A stretch of 46,379 bases of DNA, taken from contig JAGBBW010000039.1 in NCBI GenBank assembly GCA_017938285.1, positions 1-46,379 on the forward strand, written 5' to 3'. The DNA is from Lachnospiraceae bacterium. Lineage in GTDB: Bacteria; Bacillota; Clostridia; Lachnospirales; Lachnospiraceae. Position 1 is the stretch's first letter, and each line of letters begins with the position of its first letter. Under the pieces are notes generated by a model, which did not search any database, had not been told where the DNA came from, and saw only the letters and a program-made list of their open reading frames with translations. Positions 32,832 to 40,956 of this stretch are shown here, piece by piece. The position numbers were made by a program, and so were the translations under genes.

Positions 32832-32860
32832 AGTATACTCCTTCTGTTTCTGAAAAGCAA
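32832..32860 (-). promoter_or_regulatory. rsgA leader promoter
   Basis: TTGCTT (32855-32860), 17-bp spacer, TATACT (32832-32837). The -35 abuts the xylB terminator. Confidence 0.65.
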
Positions 32861-32895
32861 GAAAAAGTTCTGCCCTTCATCGCAGAACTTTTTCT
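32860..32895 (-). terminator. xylB terminator
   Basis: AGAAAAAGTTCTGC / GCAGAACTTTTTCT: perfect 14-bp stem, eight-base loop, with the T-rich segment inside the descending arm. Confidence 0.8.
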
Positions 32896-32959
32896 CATAT
32901 GTCACTGTTCATTCGTACGTTACAGTTCACTCGTACCTCGCAAACTGTAACTTTTTTCA

Positions 32960-34435
32960 TTATATATTTGCTACCTCATCAAATACCGGCTGTAATGCTG
33001 GATACAGCTTCCTAAATACCTGATATTTCTTCTCGTACTTCGCCACCAGCTCTGCATCCGGCTCGGTTACATCAACCACACGGATTAACTTATCTCCGGC
33101 CTCTTCCACACTTGCAAAAGCACCACAGCCCACTGCTGCCAGAATCGCACCGCCGTAGCCAGGTCCCTCTTCACTGTTAATCACTTCCACACTGACATTC
33201 ATGATGTTCGCTAACATCTTTCTCCACAGCGGACTCTTGGCACCACCGCCGGTAGCACGGACACGGTCAATCTTCACCCCAAGACTTCTGGCAATTTCGA
33301 TGGAATCACGAAGGGCAAACGTTACACCCTCTAATACCGCCTGGGTCATGTCCGCACGGGTAGTATCCATAGTCATGCCGGTAAACGTACCTCTGGCATT
33401 TGGATTATTATGCGGCGTACGCTCACCCATCAAATATGGCAGGTAATATACATGATTCCCACCAAGAGCAGCAATCTTCTTCTGCTCCTCTGCATATTCC
33501 TTTGTGCCGATAATTTCATCCATCCACCACTTATTGGAAGAAGCTGCGGACAACATGCAGCCCATCAGGTGATATTTGCCGTTGGCATGGGCAAACATAT
33601 GTAACGCATTTGCGTCATCCACCGCAAACTTGTCACAGGAAACAAAAACCGTACCGGAAGTTCCCAGAGACACAATACACATACCGTCCTTTGTCGTTCC
33701 GGTTCCTACCGCACCGGCAGCATTATCACCGGCACCGGCGATAATCTTTACATTTTCGGATAATCCCAGACGCTCCGCCACATCTTTCTTAATGATTCCC
33801 ACCACTTCATAACTTTCAAAAATCTTAGCCAGCTGTTCTTCCTTTACCTCGCAGAGTTCCATCATTTCCTTAGACCAGCACTTATGCTCCACATCCATTA
33901 ACAGCATACCGGAAGCGTCGGACACATCCGTACAGTGTACACCGGATAACAGGTACGCCAGGTAATCCTTCGGCAGCATAATTTTTGCAATCTTTGCAAA
34001 GTTTTCCGGCTCGTTCTTCTTTACCCAGAGAATTTTTGGTGCTGTAAAGCCGGTTAATGCCATATTTGCTGTATACGCAGAAATCTTTTCTCTTCCAATG
34101 GTCTTGTTTAAATAATCACACTCTTCCTGGGTACGTCCGTCGTTCCAGAGAATTGCCGGACGGATTACGTTGTCGTTTTCATCCAGAATAACAAGACCAT
34201 GCATCTGACCACCGAAGCTGATTCCGGCAATGTCCTTTAAATTAATCTGTTCTCCCAGCTTCTGAATGGAAGCCTCCATCTGTGTCACCCAGTCGGACGG
34301 ATTCTGTTCGGACCAGCCCGGCTTAGGGAAGCTCAGACCATACTCCCCTCCTGCACTTGCCTTAATTTCTCCATTCTCATCCATAACTACCAGCTTAATG
34401 GACGAGGTTCCTAAATCGATACCAAGATATAACAT
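32960..34435 (-). CDS. xylB: Xylulokinase
   Basis: 491 residues, FGGY kinase. N-terminal phosphate-binding D-L-G-T-S-S near residues 7-12, G-G-Q-M-H-G-L-V near 74-81, D-A-S-G-M-L near 164-169, second ATP motif G-A-G-D-N-A-A-G-A-V-G, and the C-terminal A-T-G-G-G-A-K-S-P. These follow XylB rather than glycerol or gluconate kinases. Phosphorylates D-xylulose to feed the pentose phosphate pathway. No xylose isomerase nearby; 29 bases after the MIF gene. Confidence 0.9.
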   Translation of the reverse strand: MLYLGIDLGTSSIKLVVMDENGEIKASAGGEYGLSFPKPGWSEQNPSDWVTQMEASIQKLGEQINLKDIAGISFGGQMHGLVILDENDNVIRPAILWNDGRTQEECDYLNKTIGREKISAYTANMALTGFTAPKILWVKKNEPENFAKIAKIMLPKDYLAYLLSGVHCTDVSDASGMLLMDVEHKCWSKEMMELCEVKEEQLAKIFESYEVVGIIKKDVAERLGLSENVKIIAGAGDNAAGAVGTGTTKDGMCIVSLGTSGTVFVSCDKFAVDDANALHMFAHANGKYHLMGCMLSAASSNKWWMDEIIGTKEYAEEQKKIAALGGNHVYYLPYLMGERTPHNNPNARGTFTGMTMDTTRADMTQAVLEGVTFALRDSIEIARSLGVKIDRVRATGGGAKSPLWRKMLANIMNVSVEVINSEEGPGYGGAILAAVGCGAFASVEEAGDKLIRVVDVTEPDAELVAKYEKKYQVFRKLYPALQPVFDEVANI

Positions 34436-34464
34436 TTTAAAACCCTGCCTTTCTCCCTTTACTC

Positions 34465-34806
34465 TTAAAAATTCTGACCATTCCAGCCCCAGTCACTGAC
34501 ACCATGATAGGTAACATAAACACAGCTTGCCGGAATTCCAAGCACGATTTCAAAAATGCGGCAGATCTTTCCGGTCATTTTATTATATGCTGTGGAAGAC
34601 GCATTTCCAAAGAGACTGACAGACACATAAGCACCCTGCTCCATTTTCTTTCCGCCCATATAAAGGTCATATTTGTCCTCTATTCCAATCATAAGATAAC
34701 TTTCCGGCTTATTCAGGTCAGCTATTGCTTTTCCTAATTCCGTTTTGATCACATCTCTGTTTTCCTGTGATACAGGAAGGCTAATTTTCGCATCAATAAA
34801 TGGCAT
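34465..34806 (-). CDS. MIF / phenylpyruvate tautomerase family protein
   Basis: 113 residues. The product starts M-P-F-I, so Pro becomes the N-terminal catalytic base after Met removal. It has the MIF-like Y-L-M-I-G-I-E, Y-V-S-V-S-L-F-G and the C-terminal V-Y-V-T-Y-H-G-V-S-D-W-G-W-N-G. Trimeric cytosolic tautomerase by family; the physiological substrate in bacteria is unclear. Upstream of xylB in the same direction. Confidence 0.85.
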   Translation of the reverse strand: MPFIDAKISLPVSQENRDVIKTELGKAIADLNKPESYLMIGIEDKYDLYMGGKKMEQGAYVSVSLFGNASSTAYNKMTGKICRIFEIVLGIPASCVYVTYHGVSDWGWNGQNF

Positions 34807-34992
34807 AGTATTCTCCTCCTGGCTTTATAATGGTAGTGCTGCGAAATCATCCATCGTACTACTTTTTCGCAACACAAATATATCAATTATATTATACAAG
34901 ACTAACGTTCATTTTTAAATAGCAGAATTCCAGTAAAAATACGAGTTTTTTCGTGGTAGAATTTTGTGATTGCCGCCATAAACAGCCGATGT

Positions 34993-35967
34993 TTATGGCT
35001 GGGCTGAACTGTTACCTTCTGTTTTCTCTTTTGGATATTTTTCCATGTTCCTTGATATTTCTGCCATTGTTAAAACATCCAGTAATTCTTCCCTTAGTGC
35101 CAGAATCCGGCTCACATGGTAATTTGTCACCGTATCCTTATCGCACCACTCCACAAGCTCCGGCTGTTCCACAATTGCTGCACCACTCTTTCGTAAAAGC
35201 TCCAGATTTACATCATCCAGCTGCCCCGGCTTGTCCATGCTGCACAACACTTCCATATGGGATACCAGCTGTCTTGCACTTCCCTTACACTGGCGGAACA
35301 GCTTTAGCTTTTCCATCTGGTGATGCTGCTGAAACAAAAGCCGCTGGTTGGCAAAAATATTCAGCTGATACGCAATGTCATCCAGCTTATCCTCCATTGC
35401 TTCCGCATTCGGCAGTTTATCATCCCCGTCAAAAATATCCTCCAGAAACAATATCAGTTCCTGGTCCAGACTCTGCATCGCTGCCCGGATTTTCTTGCTG
35501 TTATCATAAGGAAAGACTAACGTATTGATTATCATGCCAACTCCAAGACCGATAGCGCTGTCCCAGATTCTGCCAAGAGCATAACTCATCGGACTGATGT
35601 CCGGCGTCGTACAGACCATAACGACAATAAAACACGGTAAAGACGGAGAAAACGGAATCCGCAATGAATTATAAAACACAATCACTATCAGAATTCCAAT
35701 TCCTGCCGAAAGCACTGCGGGAAATGGAAGCAGACGAAGCAGAACCCCCGCCAGTGCACCCACCATAACCCCCACTATCTGGGTCAGACTGGCTTCCAGC
35801 GACTCTTTAAAAGTAGGACGTACCGCTTCCATGGCGCCCATCATGGCAAACAGAAGCTTTGAGGTAGTGGCACCGAACGCATCCACTACCAGCATGGCAA
35901 TAACTACAGCAATGACCGTTTTAATGGTACGGCGCCCAATATGAATTTTTACAAGTGCCTCTCTCAT
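34993..35967 (-). CDS. FUSC / aromatic acid exporter family membrane protein
   Basis: 324 residues. The N-terminus R-R-T-I-K-T-V-I-A-V-V-I-A-M and F-A-M-M-G-A-M-E-A-V-R-P-T-F-K-E-S are typical of the Firmicutes ArAE/FUSC group. About five to six helices in residues 15-160, then a long cytosolic helical domain. A hairpin (34975-34999) overlaps the stop codon. Export of aromatic or other acids is inferred from the family only. Confidence 0.8.
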   Translation of the reverse strand: MREALVKIHIGRRTIKTVIAVVIAMLVVDAFGATTSKLLFAMMGAMEAVRPTFKESLEASLTQIVGVMVGALAGVLLRLLPFPAVLSAGIGILIVIVFYNSLRIPFSPSLPCFIVVMVCTTPDISPMSYALGRIWDSAIGLGVGMIINTLVFPYDNSKKIRAAMQSLDQELILFLEDIFDGDDKLPNAEAMEDKLDDIAYQLNIFANQRLLFQQHHQMEKLKLFRQCKGSARQLVSHMEVLCSMDKPGQLDDVNLELLRKSGAAIVEQPELVEWCDKDTVTNYHVSRILALREELLDVLTMAEISRNMEKYPKEKTEGNSSAQP

Positions 35968-36033
35968 GACTAAGACTCCTTTCTGCTGGCGCGTGTTTGA
36001 AAACTGCTTTCTGCAAGATAAAACATACTGCCT

Positions 36034-36495
36034 TCATTCACTGACATTGGTGGATTCTTTTTCATCCCCTGCCGTAAAATCTATCTCATACCGTGTTCCA
36101 TGGGAAAACAGCACGCCATCGGTCAGCTGGATACAAAGAATACAGGTGTTTTCATCCTCAAAGTTCGTATGACCATTGTCAATCCAGGAAGCAAATACCT
36201 GTTTCAGTTTTTTTGTCATTTCCCGGTTCTCTTCCTTGCCAACATAACCAAGATTTTCCCCTGTTCCATGAGCTGTAAACCAGTCACCAGCAATTGCCAC
36301 CCTGGGATTCTTCTCCATCTGCTTCATCTTGTTGGAAAGCGCATAGGTAATTACGTAAAACACTCCGTCCTCATAATAAGCATTGACATAACGAACGCCC
36401 GGCATACCATCGTCCACCGTTGCCAGCGCAATCACATTATCCTTTCCAAAGCGTTCCTGCATGATTTTCTTTGTTTCTGCATTTAGTTTATCCAC
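36034..36495 (-). CDS. Pyridoxamine 5'-phosphate oxidase-like flavin split-barrel protein
   Basis: 153 residues from a GTG start with AAAGGAA. Split-barrel pattern: I-A-L-A-T-V-D-D-G-M-P-G-V-R-Y-V-N-A-Y-Y, then Y-V-I-T-Y-A-L-S-N-K-M-K-Q-M-E-K-N-P-R-V-A-I-A-G, and a C-terminal strand region. Binds FMN or F420-like cofactors in the family; reaction unknown. Confidence 0.8.
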   Translation of the reverse strand: MDKLNAETKKIMQERFGKDNVIALATVDDGMPGVRYVNAYYEDGVFYVITYALSNKMKQMEKNPRVAIAGDWFTAHGTGENLGYVGKEENREMTKKLKQVFASWIDNGHTNFEDENTCILCIQLTDGVLFSHGTRYEIDFTAGDEKESTNVSE

Positions 36496-36526
36496 TTACA
36501 ATTCGTTCCTTTCTTTTTTTCCTGAT

Positions 36527-37057
36527 TTATATTCTTTTCAAATACTTCACCGGCACTTCCTTCGTCAGCCAGACTCCGTTCTCCGCCAAATAAAACACAT
36601 AGCCCTCCTGTGCCATTTTCCCTGTCAGCACTTTATAGACCACCGGTGAACCATGGCGTGAACCCACCTGCACCGCCGTATCATATTCTCTGCTCAAATG
36701 TACATATAACCGGCTTTTTGAAATCAGCCCCTGCTGTTCAATCGATGCTGTATACTTTTCCCCTGTTCCGTGCCAGAGAAATTCCGGAGGCATTTTCTGT
36801 TCCAGTTCTACATCCACCGGAACAGAATGCCCCTGATTGGCACGAATCAGTGTCTTGTCCTCATTAAAGGAATAGCGCATTTTTTCATCCGTTCGCACGA
36901 TTTCCTCCAGCAATTCCATATCAAAGGGCTGGGTACAACGAATCCCCTCAATCAGTTCCGATACTTTCGCCCAGCCATGTTCATCCAGTGTAATTCCAAT
37001 GGTTTCCGGCTTGTGTCGCAAAATCAAAGAAATGTACTTACTTGTATTTTTCATCAT
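36527..37057 (-). CDS. kptA: RNA 2'-phosphotransferase (Tpt1/KptA)
   Basis: 176 residues. S-K-Y-I-S-L-I-L-R-H-K-P near the N-terminus, G-W-A-K-V-S-E-L-I, R-Y-S-F-N near 70, R-A-N-Q-G-H-S, L-W-H-G-T-G near 100, and H-L-S-R near 128 give the Arg-His-Arg-Arg tetrad of the NAD-dependent enzyme. Transfers an internal RNA 2'-phosphate to NAD. Two adjacent ATGs at 37057/37054 follow AAAGGAG; an earlier ATG touches the site, and further starts lie in the upstream gene. Confidence 0.9.
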   Translation of the reverse strand: MMKNTSKYISLILRHKPETIGITLDEHGWAKVSELIEGIRCTQPFDMELLEEIVRTDEKMRYSFNEDKTLIRANQGHSVPVDVELEQKMPPEFLWHGTGEKYTASIEQQGLISKSRLYVHLSREYDTAVQVGSRHGSPVVYKVLTGKMAQEGYVFYLAENGVWLTKEVPVKYLKRI

Positions 37058-37086
37058 AAATTTCATACTCCTTTCCTGCCTTCTCT

Positions 37087-37701
37087 TTACGCCGTCACAA
37101 ACTCCATACAACCCAAATCAAACTTCCAGAATGGCTGCTCAAACCAGTGATTCAGCAGTTCCTCATACCTCTGCACTTCCTCCAGAAACACTTTCTGCGA
37201 CACTGTATGCTTCAAATAACATAAGGCTCCTTCAAACCAGTATTTTCTATAATCATACTTCGCATCAAATTTCCACTCTGTATTTTCCTCTGTATGGGAC
37301 AGTATCCGGCCTGCTTCCCTGCTATCCTCCACTGTATAAAAACGCCATTCCCCCCGGTGTTCCCGCTCTATCTGCTTTTTCTCTTTCAGAACATGCTGAT
37401 AACTCAGGTCATGGGCCAGTTCTTTCAACATCTGATGTTCCGCTTCTTCATAAGAAACCGTCCGGAAAATGACCGGATATCTGCCACGGTCCCCGTCGTC
37501 CACATGAAAGTACCCATACTCTTCCGAATATCCCTTTGCACTGCCGACCCCTCTGGCTTCCAGCCTTTTCTCTAACTGTTCCTGCAGCATTGGTGACAAT
37601 TTAAAGCAGGCATACTTTTCCCTGATATTTCCACAAAGAGCAGACCACTTTTGCTGCTCCTCTGTTGTCATCACATAATAAAACAACTGTGCTCCTGACA
37701 T
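37087..37701 (-). CDS. Unrecognised cytosolic protein (204 aa)
   Basis: 204 residues, rich in Glu, Tyr, Trp and Phe, with no signal or membrane helix. It contains a long charged helical middle and an aromatic C-terminal block around D-Y-R-K-Y-W-F-E-G-A-L-C-Y and L-N-H-W-F-E-Q-P-F-W-K-F. ATG at 37701 after GAGGTGAGG. Its stop lies 29 bases before kptA, so the two are likely cotranscribed. I do not recognise the family; an immunity-protein-like fold is possible but unsupported. Confidence 0.6.
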   Translation of the reverse strand: MSGAQLFYYVMTTEEQQKWSALCGNIREKYACFKLSPMLQEQLEKRLEARGVGSAKGYSEEYGYFHVDDGDRGRYPVIFRTVSYEEAEHQMLKELAHDLSYQHVLKEKKQIEREHRGEWRFYTVEDSREAGRILSHTEENTEWKFDAKYDYRKYWFEGALCYLKHTVSQKVFLEEVQRYEELLNHWFEQPFWKFDLGCMEFVTA

Positions 37702-37797
37702 TTTTCCTCACCTCGTCAGTCCGATTCACTCTATCCTTTACCAACATAACGGTCTGATACCCTCTTAATTACATATTAATGTGTCTGTGCTGTTAAA

Positions 37798-38478
37798 TCA
37801 ACCATCCTTTTCCAAATACGCCAGTACTTCAAGCGGTGATTCCAGCTGACAAAATTCCGGTTTCCGTCCCGACTGCTGTGTCGTTCCCTCCTGTAAATAC
37901 CAGGCTGCCTGCACTGCTTTCATTCCTAATCCACTGGCGGCTTCCAGCTCCCTACTTCCGCCGTCCCCTACATACAGACATTCCTCCGGTCTTACGTCCA
38001 GCTCCTTCATACACCTGAAAAAAATCTCCGCATCCGGCTTCTGGACTCCCTGTTCGTAGGAAAGATACGCTGCTTCAAAGTATGGAAACAAGGCGCATTC
38101 CCGGATAACCTTGGCTTCTTCCGAAAAACAGTTGCTGATAAGCCCGATACGCAGCCCCTTTTCTTTTAACTTCTCCAGAAGAGGAAAAATTTCCGGGTGT
38201 ACGTGGTTAAAACATTCCAGCTTTGCGGCAATTCTCTTTTCTATCAGCTTGTGAAACAGTTCTTCGGAATAACGGTCCGTTTTTCTCAGAATCATTTCCA
38301 CTACTTCTTCCAGTGTCATTTTCCCGGTGCTCCGGTCGTCCTCCGTAGGCCGCCAGAGTTCACGGAACCGTTGCTCTGGAATGCCGATATCCGCCGCCAT
38401 CTGGGCACCAAAATACAACGGACTCTGATAGTGGGTAATTAAGGTTTCATACATATCGAAAATTACGGCTTTTGTCAT
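37798..38478 (-). CDS. HAD superfamily hydrolase
   Basis: 226 residues. Motif I is F-D-M-Y-E-T: nucleophile Asp present, but the usual second Asp is Tyr, as in haloacid-dehalogenase-like members. Motif II I-S-N, motif III Lys in V-Q-K-P-D, motif IV Y-V-G-D-G. Cap domain at about 15-85. Phosphatase or dehalogenase; substrate unknown. Its start overlaps the toxN stop by four bases. Confidence 0.85.
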   Translation of the reverse strand: MTKAVIFDMYETLITHYQSPLYFGAQMAADIGIPEQRFRELWRPTEDDRSTGKMTLEEVVEMILRKTDRYSEELFHKLIEKRIAAKLECFNHVHPEIFPLLEKLKEKGLRIGLISNCFSEEAKVIRECALFPYFEAAYLSYEQGVQKPDAEIFFRCMKELDVRPEECLYVGDGGSRELEAASGLGMKAVQAAWYLQEGTTQQSGRKPEFCQLESPLEVLAYLEKDG

Positions 38479-39014
38479 GTTGTCTCCCTTTTCTTTAAGT
38501 TATACTTCTCACATTCCTTCTCTAATCTTTGAAAATCCAAACACCTGTCTTTTCCTTTGTAGTTAGATTCATTCATACAAAGCTTATACAAACAATTTGC
38601 TTTATTGATTATAACACTTGCATTTTTACGACACCAATTCAGTTCGTCAATACATAACTGTTTATAATGCTTATCTCCAGCAGAATCCATTTTTTCTTCC
38701 TTTAAATTCACTTTAATCAACTGCTGTTCTTCCACTGGAATCATAAGATTATAATTTAGTACACCTAACAATTTTCCGTGCTTATCAAATATTTTATCAA
38801 AATCTGCTCTGGGACTCATTTTTTTATGTTTTTCAACGGGATGAGATAATGGAATTAGATATTTTCTTTCATTGCATATCACAACGATTCCAACATAAAT
38901 GCGATGCTGCTTACCTATTTGAGGTGATACCGATGATACCCTGTTATCTATATTATGTAAGTTTCTTATATATTTCATATCTATCCGATATAGATTTAGT
39001 CTTTCCTGCTTCAT
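38475..39014 (-). CDS. toxN: Type III toxin-antitoxin system ToxN/AbiQ-family toxin (endoRNase)
   Basis: 179 residues from ATG at 39014 (AAGGAGTGTT); an ATG 16 codons earlier lies within the terminator stem. It aligns along its length with ToxN as I recall it. The landmarks, in order, are Y-I-R-N-L-H-N-I-D-N-R-V; Y-V-G-I-V-V with K-Y-L-I-P-L-S-H-P-V-E-K-H; L-L-G-V-L-N-Y-N-L-M-I-P-V; a C-terminal helix pair Y-K-Q-L-C and W-C-R-K-N-A-S-V-I-I-N-K-A; and L-D-F-Q-R-L-E-K. ToxN cuts A-rich RNA and is held inactive by the ToxI RNA, giving phage defence. At the position of the active-site Ser in P-L-T-S-P this protein has His. Confidence 0.8.
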   Translation of the reverse strand: MKQERLNLYRIDMKYIRNLHNIDNRVSSVSPQIGKQHRIYVGIVVICNERKYLIPLSHPVEKHKKMSPRADFDKIFDKHGKLLGVLNYNLMIPVEEQQLIKVNLKEEKMDSAGDKHYKQLCIDELNWCRKNASVIINKANCLYKLCMNESNYKGKDRCLDFQRLEKECEKYNLKKRETT

Positions 39015-39032
39015 AACACTCCTTGTATAATA

Positions 39033-39065
39033 AATGTGGCTATGCTTTTGAAGCATAGCCACATT
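39033..39065 (-). terminator. Terminator between the antitoxin RNA and toxN
   Basis: Perfect 15-bp stem (39033-39047 / 39051-39065) with a three-base loop, followed on the minus strand by TTATT. In known type III loci such a terminator sets the antitoxin to toxin ratio. Confidence 0.85.
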
Positions 39066-39130
39066 GTGAAATCACCCACAAGCGATTCCAACGCTTTTAC
39101 AACTTCCACTTAACGGTAGGACTCACCTCT
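39066..39130 (-). ncRNA. toxI: ToxI-like antitoxin RNA
   Basis: Between promoter and terminator the minus strand reads AGGTGAGTCCTACCGTTAAG and on. This lines up with the start of the ToxI repeat of Pectobacterium as I recall it (AGGTGA, TACC, TTAAGTG kept in order and spacing). GGT/ACC can pair. Downstream, AAGCG/CGCTT pair around a seven-base loop, and GTGGAA can pair with TTTCAC around them. Only one full unit plus a partial GGTGATTT second unit is visible, in place of the usual array. Confidence 0.65.
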
Positions 39131-39133
39131 ATT

Positions 39134-39164
39134 ATTATATTACCATATTTCGAAAATTAGTCAA
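39134..39164 (-). promoter_or_regulatory. toxI-toxN promoter
   Basis: TTGACT (39159-39164) with either TAATAT at 16 bp (39137-39142) or TATAAT at 19 bp (39134-39139). Confidence 0.55.
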
Positions 39165-39382
39165 TAGAAATCCTTCATAAAGCATATCTGCGCTTTCTCA
39201 CTGTCAAATCCCTGCGCCCGGTAAAACTCATGGGCTTCTTTTCTCGCTCCGCCGGAATTTAAACGTATTTTCCTGATTCCCTGCTTCTTTGCCCAGCTCT
39301 CTGCCTGTAGCATTAACGCCCTGCCAATTCCCTGCCGTCTGTATTCTGTCGAAACAGCAAAACCAAGAATATTTTCTACATT
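39161..39382 (-). pseudogene. GNAT acetyltransferase remnant (C-terminal part)
   Basis: Open frame of 73 codons with no start: N-V-E-N-I-L-G-F-A-V-S, then Y-R-R-Q-G-I-G-R-A-L (the acetyl-CoA binding R-x-x-G-x-G/A box) and the motif B region E-A-H-E-F-Y-R-A-Q-G-F. It ends at a stop inside the toxI promoter. The N-terminal half of the domain is absent. It is a broken gene beside the toxin-antitoxin locus. Confidence 0.7.
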
Positions 39383-39410
39383 TGACTTTTCCCTCCTCCT
39401 TTGATAGAAT
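39382..39410 (+). promoter_or_regulatory. Promoter for the TPR gene
   Basis: TTGACT (39382-39387), 17-bp spacer, TAGAAT (39405-39410), about 40 bases before the TPR start. Confidence 0.55.
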
Positions 39411-39448
39411 TTCTTTGGAAATTATCGCTTAGAACAAGGGGAATATTC

Positions 39449-40255
39449 ATGAAAAACAAAATTATATTTTTACTTAACATTGCTGTTATCATTTTCTGCT
39501 CTGTCATATTATATCTGCACTTTACAGGTCAGTACATAATGACTTCAAGAACTTTAACAAAAGCCGGTGTATTATTAGCCACTTATCTGTTTGGAGTTAT
39601 CAATTACTGTTCCAAATCAAAATCCTCCGGCCAGGCCACTTATGAAAGTGCCTATCAAAATATTATTAAGAACGCTTTTGCCAATGATAAAACCAGCTAT
39701 AAGCAGCTCATGAAAAGTATTTCATTCTATTGTAACAACCAGCCAGAACAGGCTCTCAAAATCCTGGAGCAGCTCCAGCCACGCTGTTCCGGTTATCAGG
39801 ACACCTCTGCGGTACTCTTCTTTATGGCATTATGCTACGATGAAAAACAGGATCCTGACAAAGCAATCGAATGCTACGAAAGCTTATTACAAACCGACAT
39901 GGCACATTCGGATGCCTGGTCGAATCTCGGATTACTTTATATGAATGCAAAACGAACCGACAAAGCAAAGCACGCTCTGAATCAGGCTATTCTATATAAC
40001 CCGGGAAATGCCCTTGCTTATTGCAACATGGCATATCTGTATTACCACAACTGTGAATTTGAAGAAGCCATAAATTATGGACTAAAATCCTTTCAGATAA
40101 ACAATAAAATCAGTGAGACCATCAGTCTCCTTGCTTTATCTTATGCCAGTGTGGGTGATAGCGAAAATGCAAGAAAATACTGTCAGTTTTATGGCACACT
40201 TCAGGATAATAAGCCACTGGTTTCTATGGTTGAACAGCAACTGCAAAACAAATAA
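39449..40255 (+). CDS. Membrane-anchored TPR protein
   Basis: 268 residues from ATG at 39449 (AAGGGG upstream); an ATG 16 codons earlier has no site. Two N-terminal hydrophobic segments (about 5-22 and 32-50) are followed by TPR repeats over about 95-265 (W-S-N-L-G-L-L-Y, A-Y-C-N-M-A-Y-L-Y-Y, A-L-S-Y-A). A scaffold for protein contacts at the cytosolic membrane face; partner unknown. Confidence 0.75.
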   Translation: MKNKIIFLLNIAVIIFCSVILYLHFTGQYIMTSRTLTKAGVLLATYLFGVINYCSKSKSSGQATYESAYQNIIKNAFANDKTSYKQLMKSISFYCNNQPEQALKILEQLQPRCSGYQDTSAVLFFMALCYDEKQDPDKAIECYESLLQTDMAHSDAWSNLGLLYMNAKRTDKAKHALNQAILYNPGNALAYCNMAYLYYHNCEFEEAINYGLKSFQINNKISETISLLALSYASVGDSENARKYCQFYGTLQDNKPLVSMVEQQLQNK

Positions 40256-40278
40256 AATGACTACCCATTCCGTGTCTT

Positions 40279-40318
40279 ATCGTCTCTATATCCCTTCTCA
40301 AAGGGGCATGGAGACGAT
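40279..40318. terminator. Hairpin between convergent TPR and methyltransferase genes
   Basis: ATCGTCTC / GAGACGAT outer stem with an inner CCC/GGG stem. No clear T-run. Confidence 0.5.
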
Positions 40319-40329
40319 ATTCCGGCACC

Positions 40330-40956
40330 TCAGTCTTTGCAACAAAAATCCATTCTCAATAATCTCTTTCCATTCGGCAGTGCTCTTTCCTGCCTTTGCA
40401 GACTTTTATACCCTATCTCCTGCATGGCGTTCGTCAAAGGAGCCTCCTCCATCTGGCAATGTACTTTCTCCAGACATTCAAACGAATACAGATATGGTGA
40501 GTCTGACACAAAGGACTCGTCTGTATTGACTTGTATAATACAGGAAACATATTGAGGTCCTACCAGGTTTACCACCTTTTGAAAACACGCATAACCGATA
40601 TATTCCACCAATAAATCTGCCACCAGCAGGTCAGCATGAGGTAATTGCAGAGCCTCCTGTAATAAATCTGTACAAATTGTTTCAAGAACATTCCCTAAAG
40701 ATTTATAGCGTTTTCCACATTCCAGCAGATAATCCGGATTCACATCCACACCGTAAACCTTTTTTACACAATCCACGTTAATATGCTCCAGTCCGTTCCC
40801 TCCGGCAATTCCGAGAACCATAATAGTGGACACGCCATAAGACTCAAACTGTTCTTTCATCATCTGGTTCAGAAGCTGCAGCTGGGCCACACTTTTTAAA
40901 CTCATGTGGGACTCGTATGTCATCAAATCAATCTCCTCCCAAGGATTATGTATCAT
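40330..40956 (-). CDS. Class I SAM-dependent methyltransferase
   Basis: 208 residues. Motif I V-L-G-I-A-G-G-N-G-L-E-H near residues 47-58, then V-Y-G-V-D-V-N-P (acidic end of strand 2), and a D-L-L-V-A-D-L-L-V-E-Y-I motif IV region. ATG at 40956 with AGGAGG. Substrate not evident. Confidence 0.75.
   Translation of the reverse strand: MIHNPWEEIDLMTYESHMSLKSVAQLQLLNQMMKEQFESYGVSTIMVLGIAGGNGLEHINVDCVKKVYGVDVNPDYLLECGKRYKSLGNVLETICTDLLQEALQLPHADLLVADLLVEYIGYACFQKVVNLVGPQYVSCIIQVNTDESFVSDSPYLYSFECLEKVHCQMEEAPLTNAMQEIGYKSLQRQERALPNGKRLLRMDFCCKD

Noticed and set aside
34975-34999. Terminator for the FUSC gene
   Set aside because: A 10-bp hairpin overlaps the stop codon but has no T-run after it; termination role uncertain.
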